A stretch of DNA of 64,000 nt from RUG13409 sp045616985 (GCA_045616985.1 JAZLHU010000042.1:1-64000); one strand, 5' to 3'. Positions 6,516-14,359 are shown, numbered from the stretch's first letter. The notes: generated from the letters alone by a model not told the origin. Numbers and translations: made by a program.

Positions 6516-8123
6516 ATGACTTTAAAAGAGGCACATGAACTGCAAAGACGGGAAGTAATATCTCTTCGCGCAAAAGTATCACGCCTTGAAAAGCAGCTGT
6601 CCGGTCTTTTCCCAATAGAAGAAAAGAAAAGCTTAGAACGTCATATAAGGCATCTTGAGCAGCTTAACAAAATAGAGAAACGCAAAAGAGAAGAAACAAG
6701 AGCTCACTTTAAAGAGATGGAGGTTTTAAGATTTAAGCTTGTAAGTGAGATTTCGGATCTTAAAGAGCAGCTTGAAGATGCAAGAAAAGAAAACGAACTT
6801 CTTAGGCTTCGCGCTGAAAAGGCTGAAGCAGAAGTAGCCATGCTTAATGGAACTACCGCAAAGCTTCAAAGAAAGCTAAATACCAACTTCGAAAATTCTT
6901 CCCTTCCATCATCATCACTTCCATTTCGAAAGAAAGTTCCAAACAGCAGAAAGCCTTCAGGAAAGAAGCCTGGTGCTCAAATAGGCCACGAACCACACAG
7001 CATCTCTAAACTGCGGGCTACAAGAGAGCCCGTCTTTATACCTACTCCGGATGAAATAGTTTATGATCCTGATTTGTACCCTACCGGGAAAGATATCATA
7101 AGGCAGCTTATTGATATATCGATTTCTGTTAATGTAACCGACTATATTGCAGAAGAATACCGAAACAGGAAGACCGGAACAAGATGCCACGCAGCGTTTC
7201 CGCAATGCTTGACAAGCAGCGTTAATTACGGGTCGTCTGTAAAAGCTTTAGCTTTTCTTTTAAACAATTATTACAATGTACCTGTTGCAAAGACAAGTCA
7301 ATGCATTTCAGATATCACAAGAGGCATTATTAATATTTCGGCAGGCACAATCTGCAACCTTTCATCAGAGTTTTCTGCAGCAACAGAAAGTGAGCGGAAT
7401 AAAATATTTTCTATTCTGACCCACGCAGATACCCTTTATTCCGATGCCACTGTAAGCAACGTAAACGGCAAAAGAAAAACCGTAATTGTCTGTACAGATA
7501 AGGAGCACGCACTCTATCAACATCTGGAGCATAAAGGGCATGACGGGCTATCACAAACTCCTGTTAAAAACTTCGAAGGAACTATAGTTCATGATCATGA
7601 TAAATCGTATTATTCATACGGTTCATCCCATCAGGAATGCCTTGCTCATGTACTAAGATACCTTGTGGGAGCAGCAGAGTATGAACCAAATCTGACGTGG
7701 CACAAGAAAATGCACGATCTTCTTCAAGACATGATTCATAAAGCAAATATTAATAAGGACGGAATTTCAAAGGATGAAATCAGGATCTTAAAAGATCAGT
7801 ATTCCTCTATCCTTGATATAGCGGCTAAGGAGTATGAAGAACATCCACCGTCAAACTATTTCCTGGATGGATATAACCTTTACAAACGATTGCGGGATTA
7901 TATGCCGGATCATTTATATTTTCTATCTCACCCCGAAATTGATTGTACAAATAACATAAGCGAGAGGCAGCTTCGTAAATTCAAGCGTAAGCAAAAGCAG
8001 GCTGTTGTCCTTCGAAGCGACCTTGGAGGACAGTATATTTGTGATGCCTTAACAATTATCGAAACAGCAAAAATGCAGCATCAAAATGTCTATGACATTG
8101 CAATTGCTGCATTTCGTAAATAA
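6516..8123 (+). CDS. IS66 family transposase (TnpC type)
   Basis: 535 aa, complete. Residues 1-130 form a long coiled coil (the leucine-zipper region of IS66 transposases). This is followed by a basic linker with KPSGKKPGAQIGHEPHS, matching the family's KKPGGQPGHKGH-like box. The catalytic domain contains candidate DDE residues: Asp near 309 (YSDATVSNVNGK), Asp near 360 (IVHDHDKSYYSY, followed by ECLAHVLRYL like the family's CWAHLRR) and Glu near 485 (NNISERQLRKFKRKQK). It ends AFRK. No frameshift or internal stop is seen, so it should be active if expressed. It is oriented opposite to the passenger genes. Element boundaries with 8-bp duplications agree with this family. Confidence 0.9.
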   Translation: MTLKEAHELQRREVISLRAKVSRLEKQLSGLFPIEEKKSLERHIRHLEQLNKIEKRKREETRAHFKEMEVLRFKLVSEISDLKEQLEDARKENELLRLRAEKAEAEVAMLNGTTAKLQRKLNTNFENSSLPSSSLPFRKKVPNSRKPSGKKPGAQIGHEPHSISKLRATREPVFIPTPDEIVYDPDLYPTGKDIIRQLIDISISVNVTDYIAEEYRNRKTGTRCHAAFPQCLTSSVNYGSSVKALAFLLNNYYNVPVAKTSQCISDITRGIINISAGTICNLSSEFSAATESERNKIFSILTHADTLYSDATVSNVNGKRKTVIVCTDKEHALYQHLEHKGHDGLSQTPVKNFEGTIVHDHDKSYYSYGSSHQECLAHVLRYLVGAAEYEPNLTWHKKMHDLLQDMIHKANINKDGISKDEIRILKDQYSSILDIAAKEYEEHPPSNYFLDGYNLYKRLRDYMPDHLYFLSHPEIDCTNNISERQLRKFKRKQKQAVVLRSDLGGQYICDALTIIETAKMQHQNVYDIAIAAFRK

Positions 8124-8184
8124 CGGTAATAACCACTTCGCTTAAAATCAGATTTTGACTTGTATTTTGGACGTATCGAACTAC

Positions 8185-8213
8185 AATTTAACGGTGCATG
8201 ACATATATTCCCA
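8185..8213 (+). repeat. Dispersed 29-nt repeat, copy 1
   Basis: Begins AATTTAACGG and ends CATATATTCCCA. It matches 14251-14279 at 28 of 29 positions and 13978-14007 more loosely. It lies in the 180-bp gap between the IS66 transposase and hicA, which holds no other gene. Confidence 0.75.
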
Positions 8214-8280
8214 TCGGCATGTTTTTCATATTCTACGCTCGAATTTAGCGATGCATCGCTTATTGAAAAATCGCATAAAA

Positions 8281-8303
8281 AAAGCCATCTGAAAGACAGC
8301 TTT
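8281..8303 (-). terminator. Terminator after hicA
   Basis: The minus strand forms a 10-bp stem (8281-8290 with 8294-8303, including two G-U pairs) and continues into TTTTTTTATG. It ends the hicBA transcript and would also insulate it from the convergent transposase gene. Confidence 0.7.
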
Positions 8304-8497
8304 TAGAATTTGTAATCAATCCCCGATTGTTTCATTATTGCATTTGCTGTATGACGAGACTTAATAGTTGTATCTACCGTCACATTTCTGTTTGACTTTG
8401 GACTATACCAAATATCATGATCGCCCTTGCCTCTGCGCACAAAAGTGCATCCGTTGGCTTTCAGAATTTCTCTGACCTTTTTCTCGTATTCAGCCAT
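8303..8497 (-). CDS. hicA: HicA-type mRNA interferase toxin
   Basis: 64-aa YcfA/HicA protein with the double-stranded-RNA-binding-like fold. HicA toxins cleave mRNA and tmRNA. Family motifs are visible: LKANGCTFVRRGKGDHDIWY with catalytic His27, and the C-terminal NAIMKQSGI helix. The ATG overlaps the antitoxin stop codon by one base (TAATG), so translation is coupled and antitoxin is made first. In a transposon passenger region a toxin-antitoxin pair may stabilise the element; that is inference. Confidence 0.88.
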   Translation of the reverse strand: MAEYEKKVREILKANGCTFVRRGKGDHDIWYSPKSNRNVTVDTTIKSRHTANAIMKQSGIDYKF

Positions 8498-8712
8498 TAT
8501 GCATACATCCTTTGAGTTTTTTCTGATATATAATGTATCATTGAATTCTGAGGAAGTTTATTAAGCTCAATAAGCTCAGAAGCGGCAATTTTGACGCGTT
8601 CCATTAAGGCATCCAATGATCCGGATTCCAATACTAATCCCGGAATATCATCACTGTCAGCAACCCATACCTTTGCTTCTTCATCCCAAATGCATTTAAC
8701 TGTATAAACCAT
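8497..8712 (-). CDS. hicB: HicB-like antitoxin (DUF1902)
   Basis: 71-aa partner of HicA, starting MVYTVKCIWDEEAKVWVADS and containing DDIPGLVLESGSLDALMERV, the DUF1902/HicB-like partial RNase H fold. An upstream in-frame ATG at 8760 exists, but AGGAGG at 8721-8726 lies 8 nt before ATG 8712, which decides the start. No C-terminal DNA-binding domain is present, so unlike many HicB proteins it may not bind its promoter by itself. It is transcribed from the promoter at 8740-8768. Confidence 0.85.
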   Translation of the reverse strand: MVYTVKCIWDEEAKVWVADSDDIPGLVLESGSLDALMERVKIAASELIELNKLPQNSMIHYISEKTQRMYA

Positions 8713-8739
8713 AAACACATCCTCCTTTTCTTCCGATTT

Positions 8740-8768
8740 ATTATAAACTAATTTGAGCAAATCTTCAA
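8740..8768 (-). promoter_or_regulatory. Promoter of hicBA
   Basis: Minus-strand TTGAAG (8763-8768), 17-bp spacer, TATAAT (8740-8745), placed between the ACP gene stop and hicB. It gives the toxin-antitoxin pair its own transcription. Confidence 0.65.
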
Positions 8769-8792
8769 ATGCTGCCCTTAAAATTATCGCAT

Positions 8793-9035
8793 TTAGCTAT
8801 TTAGTTCCTTCTTTTTACACAGTTCTTCTACAAAGTTGGCAAGATCGTCTACTGTTTTAAGTGAAGGGAAATTATCAATATTAAGTCCAAAGTGATTCTC
8901 TATCTCTATAATAACCAGAACCATACGCAGTGAATCTATCCCGAGGTCTGAAAAGAGCATGGTATCTTCTGTTATTTCCGAAACGTTGATTTCCGGACAA
9001 GCTTCTTTAATTATACTTTTCAATTCTTCCAACAT
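8793..9035 (-). CDS. Acyl carrier protein
   Basis: 80-aa four-helix carrier protein. The phosphopantetheine site is Ser35 in LGIDSLRMV, the canonical DSL motif, followed by the acidic recognition helix VIIEIENHFGLNI. Carrier proteins hold acyl or aminoacyl groups as thioesters. It is the last gene of the passenger operon after a multi-pass membrane protein, not next to fatty-acid synthesis genes, so it is probably a specialised carrier comparable in role to DltC with DltB. The nearest good ribosome binding site (AAAAGGAG) is about 16 nt upstream of the ATG, longer than ideal, and no alternative start is visible. No adenylating or loading enzyme is encoded nearby. Confidence 0.88.
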   Translation of the reverse strand: MLEELKSIIKEACPEINVSEITEDTMLFSDLGIDSLRMVLVIIEIENHFGLNIDNFPSLKTVDDLANFVEELCKKKELNS

Positions 9036-9057
9036 TTTTGTATGATATATGCTCCTT

Positions 9058-10158
9058 TTATACTCGTACTACTTTCATTATTTTTTTCATGATTGCAAAA
9101 CCCCATTTTCGGATGATGAAAACTGTCAGCACATCTGTTAAAACGGCAATCGACAACATAAGCCCGATGCTTGCGTTTTGCTGTGTTGTGAATAATACTG
9201 CTGCAATAATATAGCAAACCAGTGTCAAAATACACCAGTTGACAAAGTAGAACACCATTAGATTAGCCGAAAGCCAATTTAAAAATGCAGTAATTTTTTC
9301 TGTTTGGATATCGCCAATAAGAAAGCGAAGCGGAATGATTACAATCAAGTTGATACAAAGAACCAGCAAAACATTTAGGAATCCTGTTTTGTACTCATTC
9401 AGTGGGGATACGGCAATTTGAAAGGCATTAAGCCCTGACAGTTGCAGACCGGTAATAGTAGCGCCAAAAACGGCAACGGCGATTAGCCAGACTCTTTGGC
9501 AAAGCTTATTGGCTTCGGTAGAACTTTTTTTTGAAAGAATAATATCTATCAGCATTCCAAATACGGGAAAGATTGTCCATGAAAGCAGAGGAAAAACTGA
9601 GCCGTCGTCAATATATATCAGGTTCCCCATAATGGCATTTAGTGTTTCGCTTTCGGCTTTCAAACATCCGCCAAAAAGGTCGTTAACAGCAAGCATGATG
9701 AGAGAAATGATTACAATACCTGTCATTGAAATATTAAGATGGCGAAAAATACACAGAAGTATATAGAACAAACCGGCGAACAAATAAATATCCGACATAA
9801 AAATGAAGGATATAAGGTGATCAGCTGTGGAGCCCGCCACAGTTGCAACTAAAATCGCCGGGAGTATTGAGCGAAGCAGATTAAGCAGTAATCCGATAGA
9901 CAGCAAAATTCGTCCATAACGAAACAGTGCCTTTGGCTCCATCGTTTTGGCATTGCTCATTCCCATGCAAATCATAAATATCGAAGGGCCGAAAACAGTC
10001 AGCGACATGATAGTATTGCAAAACAGCGAATTCTGTGTTCCGACCAGTTCGCAAAGAATAAAGATTTCTACGGTATGTACAAAAGGAAGCCCAAGTGCAC
10101 CGAGCCCTTTTACGATATTCCACTCTGAAGAAGTTCTAGTATTGTTCATATTATGCAT
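9058..10158 (-). CDS. Multi-pass membrane protein, putative acyltransferase
   Basis: 366 aa with about ten hydrophobic segments. The N-terminal NIVKGLGALGLPFVHTVEIF recalls the first helix of membrane acyltransferases (acyltransferase-3 and DUF1624/HGSNAT-like families), in which a basic residue precedes the helix and a histidine sits inside it. I do not recognise a firm family match. The gene for an acyl carrier protein follows at once, and the FtsX-type permease gene overlaps its start by 8 nt (ATG 10158; ATG 10149 is an alternative). This suggests a membrane step that moves an acyl group from the carrier to a surface or exported substrate. A transporter or pure membrane scaffold is also possible. 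Function is inferred from context. Confidence 0.55.
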   Translation of the reverse strand: MHNMNNTRTSSEWNIVKGLGALGLPFVHTVEIFILCELVGTQNSLFCNTIMSLTVFGPSIFMICMGMSNAKTMEPKALFRYGRILLSIGLLLNLLRSILPAILVATVAGSTADHLISFIFMSDIYLFAGLFYILLCIFRHLNISMTGIVIISLIMLAVNDLFGGCLKAESETLNAIMGNLIYIDDGSVFPLLSWTIFPVFGMLIDIILSKKSSTEANKLCQRVWLIAVAVFGATITGLQLSGLNAFQIAVSPLNEYKTGFLNVLLVLCINLIVIIPLRFLIGDIQTEKITAFLNWLSANLMVFYFVNWCILTLVCYIIAAVLFTTQQNASIGLMLSIAVLTDVLTVFIIRKWGFAIMKKIMKVVRV

Positions 10159-12556
10159 TGATATCGCTTAGCTTAAAACGATCGATCTTTTTTGTACTGA
10201 GTAATGTTACCGAAAGTACCAGTACGAATGTTAAACAAGTTCCGATCAGAGCGGCAGGAAAATCAATTCCGCCTTCAAAATAAATGCTGGCAGTACGGTA
10301 AGCATCGAGTGATATATTTCCCATGAGGATGCCAAGCACCAGTCCAAGCACGGTTCCTGTAACAGACAAAATTGCAGTGTCAACATTGATATATTTTTTT
10401 ACTTGCTTTGAGCGGAATCCATTGATGCGCAATACGATTAGCTCGTATTTTTTCTCCATGATAAACATGTCGAGCAGATTCATGACTACAATAAGCGCCA
10501 TTAATACGGCTATTGCAATATATGCCCCCACAACTAAAAAGAATACTGCCGCAAATCCGTTAAAGGATTCCTTTGATAGGGCATAGTAATCGTCGATGTT
10601 AATGAAACCGTTTTTATTGGAAAGCTCTTCGTTTAGTGTTTGCAAAGAGCTGTCCCCTCTGTTCAGAAGAATTGAATTTACTTCAAATGTCATGTCGAAT
10701 TCTTTTTCAAAGCTTTCTTTATCTATAATCAGCTGATTCTGAATTAGATAATAATCAAAGTAACCGCTTACAGGAATTGAGTGTTCTTTTCCAAACGCAT
10801 CGGAAAGCTTCATGTCTGTACCAGGGTCGAGGTGAAATTCTTTGCCGTAGGAAACAGAGGAATACAATCCGCTTAGTTTAGTAAAGCTATGTTTTCCGTC
10901 GTGAAGATCAAACAGTTTCAAGAACTGCTCGTCATCCTCAACAACATAAATGCTTGTAAGAAGCTCTTGCCCATCAGGGGATTTTATTGTTACGTAGGTT
11001 GACATTATGCCGCAGCAAGTCATGTCCTTTGATTTCAGAAAAGCTTCTGTTTCTTTTGTGCTTTCCAAGTCTTGCATTACATAAAGCACAGTATCATATT
11101 TTGTGATTTTTGATGTCTGTTTAGTAAAAGAAGACTGTATAAAATTGTTGAGGCTAAGCGAACATACAGTAAGTGCTGTGATTCCCATGATTCCGACAAT
11201 GGTTGAAAGTGTTCGCCTTGGTTCGCTCAGCATGTTGTTTAAAATTGTTTTACTGAGAACAGAAAGCTTTTGATAAGCACGCGTATTCATGTAGGGACGT
11301 TCTTTGAAGGAGCACATGCCGCTTCCTGAAAGAAGACTGTTAGCAGTCCTTTTCAGTATGCTGTTTGAAGCGAAAAATGTTGCCGAAAGAATGATACTTA
11401 TTTCAAATGCGGCAAAAAGCAAAACGTCCTTTAATTCGAAAGCATAGATTATATTGTTGAAAGGGTAGTCGCTTTGTATAGCCTGGACAAGGATGGATTC
11501 AATTGCATACCTTGCCAAAGCTGTGCCTATTATTATTCCGATAAGGCTTGAAAGAAGGCTGAAGATCAGAAGAGATGCCATAATTTCGCTTTTGTAGAAT
11601 CCCAGTGCTTTTTTTGTACCTATGAGTTTAATTTGATCAAACACATTTCTTGATACTGCAAAAAAGCAAACAAGTACACCGACAATAACAAAAAGTCCCG
11701 CAAGAGGAATTCGAAGTTTTGCAAAAATACTAATGATAGATTTTGCAGAAATATAGGATGGATTTGCAGCTTTTGATGTAAGCGAAATATACTTTTCATC
11801 GAAATGGCTGTCAAGCACTTTTCGAAGACTGTCGGAGGTTTCGGTAGCCTTGATATTATATGCATCAGTAAAAAGGCTTTCCTCTCTTAAACTGTCGCAT
11901 CTTAAAAGAACGGAAGAATAACCCTGATATAACTCGGTCCTGAAGGATTCTTCTTTTAAATACATCATTCCTTTAACAACACAGCCTGTAAGAGGATTCA
12001 CACCATAAGTATCCGAATAAATGCTGGTATATTCAGCCGTTTTCACAAGACCGGTAACAGTAAAGCGGCCACTTTTAAGGAGAATAGCCTCTTCGTCGTT
12101 TGGGGAAAACTCTATAATTTTACCGATTTCTATTCCGTATTTTTCAGCAAATGCCTTTTCGACAAGTATTTCATTATCTTTTTCAGGCATACGGCCTTCG
12201 ATTGATGTGATTTTGTTCAGTCTGTCTGTAATTGAATAAACATGTATCTGCAGCTTTTGATCGCTGCTTTTCCAAAAACGATAGGTTTCATATCGTCCTT
12301 CAATTTCGTTGATCTGCGGCAATGTTTTCAGAAAGTCAATATCACCTGTATCAATTCCTTCTAAGTATGATAATTCGTATTCGTGCAAGCTGCCCTCGTC
12401 AAAATAGTTTTGAAAGGAGTCTGCAATAGATTCTCTGCTCCATTCAAGGCCGAGAAAAGATGCAAGACCAAGCGATACAAAAAGCACAATAGAAAAGAAT
12501 GTTACAAATGATTTTTTGAAATTTTTGAACAGCTCAATAATCCGTGTTTTCTTCAT
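10151..12556 (-). CDS. FtsX/MacB-type ABC transporter permease
   Basis: About 801 aa. An N-terminal membrane segment (FFSIVLFVSLGLASFLGLEW) is followed by a large extracellular domain and a first FtsX block of three helices near 270-400. A second extracellular domain comes next, then a second FtsX block at the C-terminus (starting FNGFAAVFFLVVGAYIAI, with GFRSKQVKKYI). This two-block layout is that of large MacB/YtrF/BceB-like permeases, which export or extract hydrophobic or peptide substrates. Start ATG 12556 is chosen over 12580 because GGAGAG precedes it by 8 nt and it begins 13 bp after the ATPase stop. It must pair with the ATPase upstream. The substrate is unknown. Confidence 0.85.
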   Translation of the reverse strand: MKKTRIIELFKNFKKSFVTFFSIVLFVSLGLASFLGLEWSRESIADSFQNYFDEGSLHEYELSYLEGIDTGDIDFLKTLPQINEIEGRYETYRFWKSSDQKLQIHVYSITDRLNKITSIEGRMPEKDNEILVEKAFAEKYGIEIGKIIEFSPNDEEAILLKSGRFTVTGLVKTAEYTSIYSDTYGVNPLTGCVVKGMMYLKEESFRTELYQGYSSVLLRCDSLREESLFTDAYNIKATETSDSLRKVLDSHFDEKYISLTSKAANPSYISAKSIISIFAKLRIPLAGLFVIVGVLVCFFAVSRNVFDQIKLIGTKKALGFYKSEIMASLLIFSLLSSLIGIIIGTALARYAIESILVQAIQSDYPFNNIIYAFELKDVLLFAAFEISIILSATFFASNSILKRTANSLLSGSGMCSFKERPYMNTRAYQKLSVLSKTILNNMLSEPRRTLSTIVGIMGITALTVCSLSLNNFIQSSFTKQTSKITKYDTVLYVMQDLESTKETEAFLKSKDMTCCGIMSTYVTIKSPDGQELLTSIYVVEDDEQFLKLFDLHDGKHSFTKLSGLYSSVSYGKEFHLDPGTDMKLSDAFGKEHSIPVSGYFDYYLIQNQLIIDKESFEKEFDMTFEVNSILLNRGDSSLQTLNEELSNKNGFINIDDYYALSKESFNGFAAVFFLVVGAYIAIAVLMALIVVMNLLDMFIMEKKYELIVLRINGFRSKQVKKYINVDTAILSVTGTVLGLVLGILMGNISLDAYRTASIYFEGGIDFPAALIGTCLTFVLVLSVTLLSTKKIDRFKLSDINA

Positions 12557-12569
12557 TATTCGCTCTCCG

Positions 12570-13772
12570 TTACCATACAAGCTCTGAGGCAGGTTTTGGA
12601 TTATTGTTAACCGTTACTTCATAAACCTCGCCATTTCTAAATCGAACAACACGATTTGCCATACGGGCAATTTCTTCGTTGTGTGTTACCATTATCAATG
12701 TCGTTCCGCTTTTTACCACGTCTGAAAGAGCCTGAAGTACTTCAAGGCTGGTACTGTAATCCAGTGCGGCAGTAGGTTCATCCGCCATGAGTAGCTTTGG
12801 ATTTTTAACAAGTGCTCTTGCAATGGATACGCGCTGTTGTTGCCCTCCTGAAAGTTGTGATGGATAGCTGTTTTGCTTGTCTGAAAGCCCCACAAGACTT
12901 AATGCCTCCGCAGAGCTCATCGGATTATCAACAAGCTCAGCAATCAGATCCAGATTTTGTTTGGCAGTCAGATTCGGCATAAGATTATAGGACTGAAATA
13001 TAAAGCCGATATTTTTGCGTCGGTATTCAGTCAAATCGTCTTCGGAGGCATTCTGGTATTCTTTTCCCATAAAGGAAAAGCTGCCTGCATCGGCACGTTC
13101 CAGTCCTCCGATAATATTTAAAAAGGTGGATTTACCGCAGCCGCTTTCTCCAAGAAGGCAAAGAAATTCTCCTTCAAAAACATCAAAGTTTACGCCTTTG
13201 AGAACATTGGTAACAATATCTCCGTTTTTAAAGGATTTGCAAATGGAGCTGCAGGACATAATAGTATTCTTTTCCTGCCACTGTCTAAATGCATGAGAAG
13301 ATTCTCCCATGGACATTTCAGTAAGAAGTGACAGAATTTCAAAAGCATTTACATCATCGTTTGAGAAAGAGTCAGAGGTACTTATGAAAAATATCATTCC
13401 AAGGTCATTAGAGCCAAAATGGAAAGGAGTCATAACCAGTGATTTTGCATTCAGATTTTCCATGATTTTCCCAAGCTCAGGGGATGCTTCTTCTGTGGAA
13501 TTTAAAACAGCAGCTTTGCTACCGGTCAATACGCCTTGGATAAGTCCTTCATCGGCCAGCAAGGTGGAACTTGTCAAATCTATTGGTGAGATCCAATAAT
13601 AAGGATGGAGCACAGCATCTTCTAAATGCCAGAGGATGGCATATTCTGCCAGAGAATTGTCCACAATAATCTTTAGACCGCTGCGTATGGCGTCATAATA
13701 TGACTCGCTTTTGCTGATAGCGGATTGCATCATTGCAATTATCTTGAAATATTTTAAATCCGTTTTGGTCAT
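12570..13772 (-). CDS. GAF domain-ABC transporter ATPase fusion
   Basis: 400 aa. Residues ~1-165 look like a GAF sensor domain (AEYAILWHLEDAVLHPYYW, LVMTPFHFGSNDLGMIFFI). Residues ~172-390 are a LolD/MacB-class ATPase with Walker A GESGCGKST (208-216), Q-loop Gln260, signature LSGGQQQR (307-314), Walker B LLMADEP (327-333) and switch His364. A GAF domain fused to the ATPase of an FtsX-type exporter is unusual; GAF domains normally sit on kinases, cyclases or regulators and bind small molecules. It heads the passenger operon, preceded by a promoter and leader hairpin. The inferred role is ligand-controlled export or extraction with the permease encoded next. Nothing is truncated. Confidence 0.85.
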   Translation of the reverse strand: MTKTDLKYFKIIAMMQSAISKSESYYDAIRSGLKIIVDNSLAEYAILWHLEDAVLHPYYWISPIDLTSSTLLADEGLIQGVLTGSKAAVLNSTEEASPELGKIMENLNAKSLVMTPFHFGSNDLGMIFFISTSDSFSNDDVNAFEILSLLTEMSMGESSHAFRQWQEKNTIMSCSSICKSFKNGDIVTNVLKGVNFDVFEGEFLCLLGESGCGKSTFLNIIGGLERADAGSFSFMGKEYQNASEDDLTEYRRKNIGFIFQSYNLMPNLTAKQNLDLIAELVDNPMSSAEALSLVGLSDKQNSYPSQLSGGQQQRVSIARALVKNPKLLMADEPTAALDYSTSLEVLQALSDVVKSGTTLIMVTHNEEIARMANRVVRFRNGEVYEVTVNNNPKPASELVW

Positions 13773-13828
13773 TCTATGCTCCTGTTTGGCGAAACAATTT
13801 CACCGAAAAAAGAATTAATGGTACTGTA

Positions 13829-13853
13829 AAAGGCTCACAAAAACTGAGCCTTT
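13829..13853 (-). promoter_or_regulatory. Leader hairpin of the GAF-ABC operon
   Basis: Perfect 9-bp stem AAAGGCTCA/TGAGCCTTT with a 7-nt loop. On the minus strand it begins only a few bases after the predicted start site. It could protect the mRNA 5' end or act as an attenuator (a short T-containing tract follows). Confidence 0.55.
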
Positions 13854-13863
13854 CAACGAAAAC

Positions 13864-13891
13864 ATTATACCACTATATGTATCAAAATCAA
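13864..13891 (-). promoter_or_regulatory. Promoter of the GAF-ABC/permease/membrane protein/ACP operon
   Basis: Minus-strand TTGATT (13886-13891), 16-bp spacer, TATAAT (13864-13869). Predicted start near 13857, just before the leader hairpin. Confidence 0.6.
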
Positions 13892-13977
13892 AATCATAGG
13901 ATATAATAAAACGTTCCTAACAGTTTATCAATAAAGAAATGACAGCTATAAAATGACTTCAATGCGATATCAAATTC

Positions 13978-14007
13978 AAATATAACGCTGCATTCCATAT
14001 ATTCCCA
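13978..14007 (+). repeat. Dispersed 29-nt repeat, copy 2 (diverged)
   Basis: Contains TATAACGCTGCATTCCATAT and ends ATTCCCA. Same orientation as the copies at 8185 and 14251. Confidence 0.6.
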
Positions 14008-14134
14008 ATACAGTGTGCTTCATAATATAAGCTACGATTTCATGTTCATATTGTACCAAAGACGAATATGATTTTCTACTCAGACGCAGGAATCTTTATG
14101 CCTTTTTCAACTTTGCTATTTTGAAAATCACACT

Positions 14135-14166
14135 ACAAAATGCCCCCTTTCTCAGAGGCATTTTGT
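14135..14166. terminator. Hairpin near right end of element A
   Basis: 10-bp stem ACAAAATGCC/GGCATTTTGT with a 12-nt loop, 17 bp inside the right inverted repeat. A related hairpin (AAAAATGCC with GGCTTTTT) lies at 17041-17067 before the third repeat copy. It could stop transcription crossing the element edge in either direction. Confidence 0.5.
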
Positions 14167-14182
14167 ACGAGCTTATTGAGTT

Positions 14183-14204
14183 TGGCTAACTACTGAATAG
14201 TAAC
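14183..14204 (-). repeat. Right terminal inverted repeat of element A
   Basis: Reverse complement is identical to 6029-6050 over 22 bp. It is followed at once by the target duplication ATACAATG at 14205-14212. Confidence 0.85.
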
Positions 14205-14250
14205 ATACAATGTTACTGTTCACTTGATTATCTTTGTCAGTGCGAACTTG

Positions 14251-14279
14251 AATTTAACGCTGCATGACATATATTCCCA
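14251..14279 (+). repeat. Dispersed 29-nt repeat, copy 3
   Basis: One mismatch to 8185-8213. It lies just inside the left end of element B. Confidence 0.75.
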
Positions 14280-14335
14280 ACGCCATAATTTCGCAATTTT
14301 AGGGTTTAACAGCAAGTAGTCCCCATATAAAGCAA

Positions 14336-14359
14336 GGGCATCAACTTCGGTTGATGCCC
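14336..14359 (-). terminator. Terminator after the amidohydrolase gene
   Basis: Perfect 10-bp stem GGGCATCAAC/GTTGATGCCC with a 4-nt loop, 13 bp past the stop codon. The T tract on the minus strand is weak (CTTGCTTTAT). Confidence 0.65.

Larger units (their letters stand above)
6029..14204. mobile_element. IS66-type transposon with passenger genes (element A, 8.2 kb)
   Basis: The terminal inverted repeats at 6029-6050 and 14183-14204 match over 22 of 22 positions (outer end GTTACTATTCAG, inner end GTTAGCCA) and are flanked by perfect 8-bp direct repeats. Inside are a small accessory ORF and the IS66 transposase on the plus strand. On the minus strand follow hicBA and a four-gene operon (ACP, membrane protein, FtsX-type permease, GAF-ABC ATPase). 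Typical IS66 copies are about 2-3 kb and carry only transposition genes, so about 6 kb of passenger DNA is unusual. The ends and duplication are read directly; mobility is inferred. Confidence 0.75.

Noticed and set aside
8713..8760. N-terminally extended HicB from the ATG at 8760
   Set aside because: The extension covers the hicB ribosome binding site and the promoter -10 region and is not part of the DUF1902 domain.
8793..13772. Polyketide or non-ribosomal peptide cluster because of the ACP
   Set aside because: No ketosynthase, adenylation, condensation or thioesterase domain is present; the carrier stands alone with a membrane protein and an ABC system.
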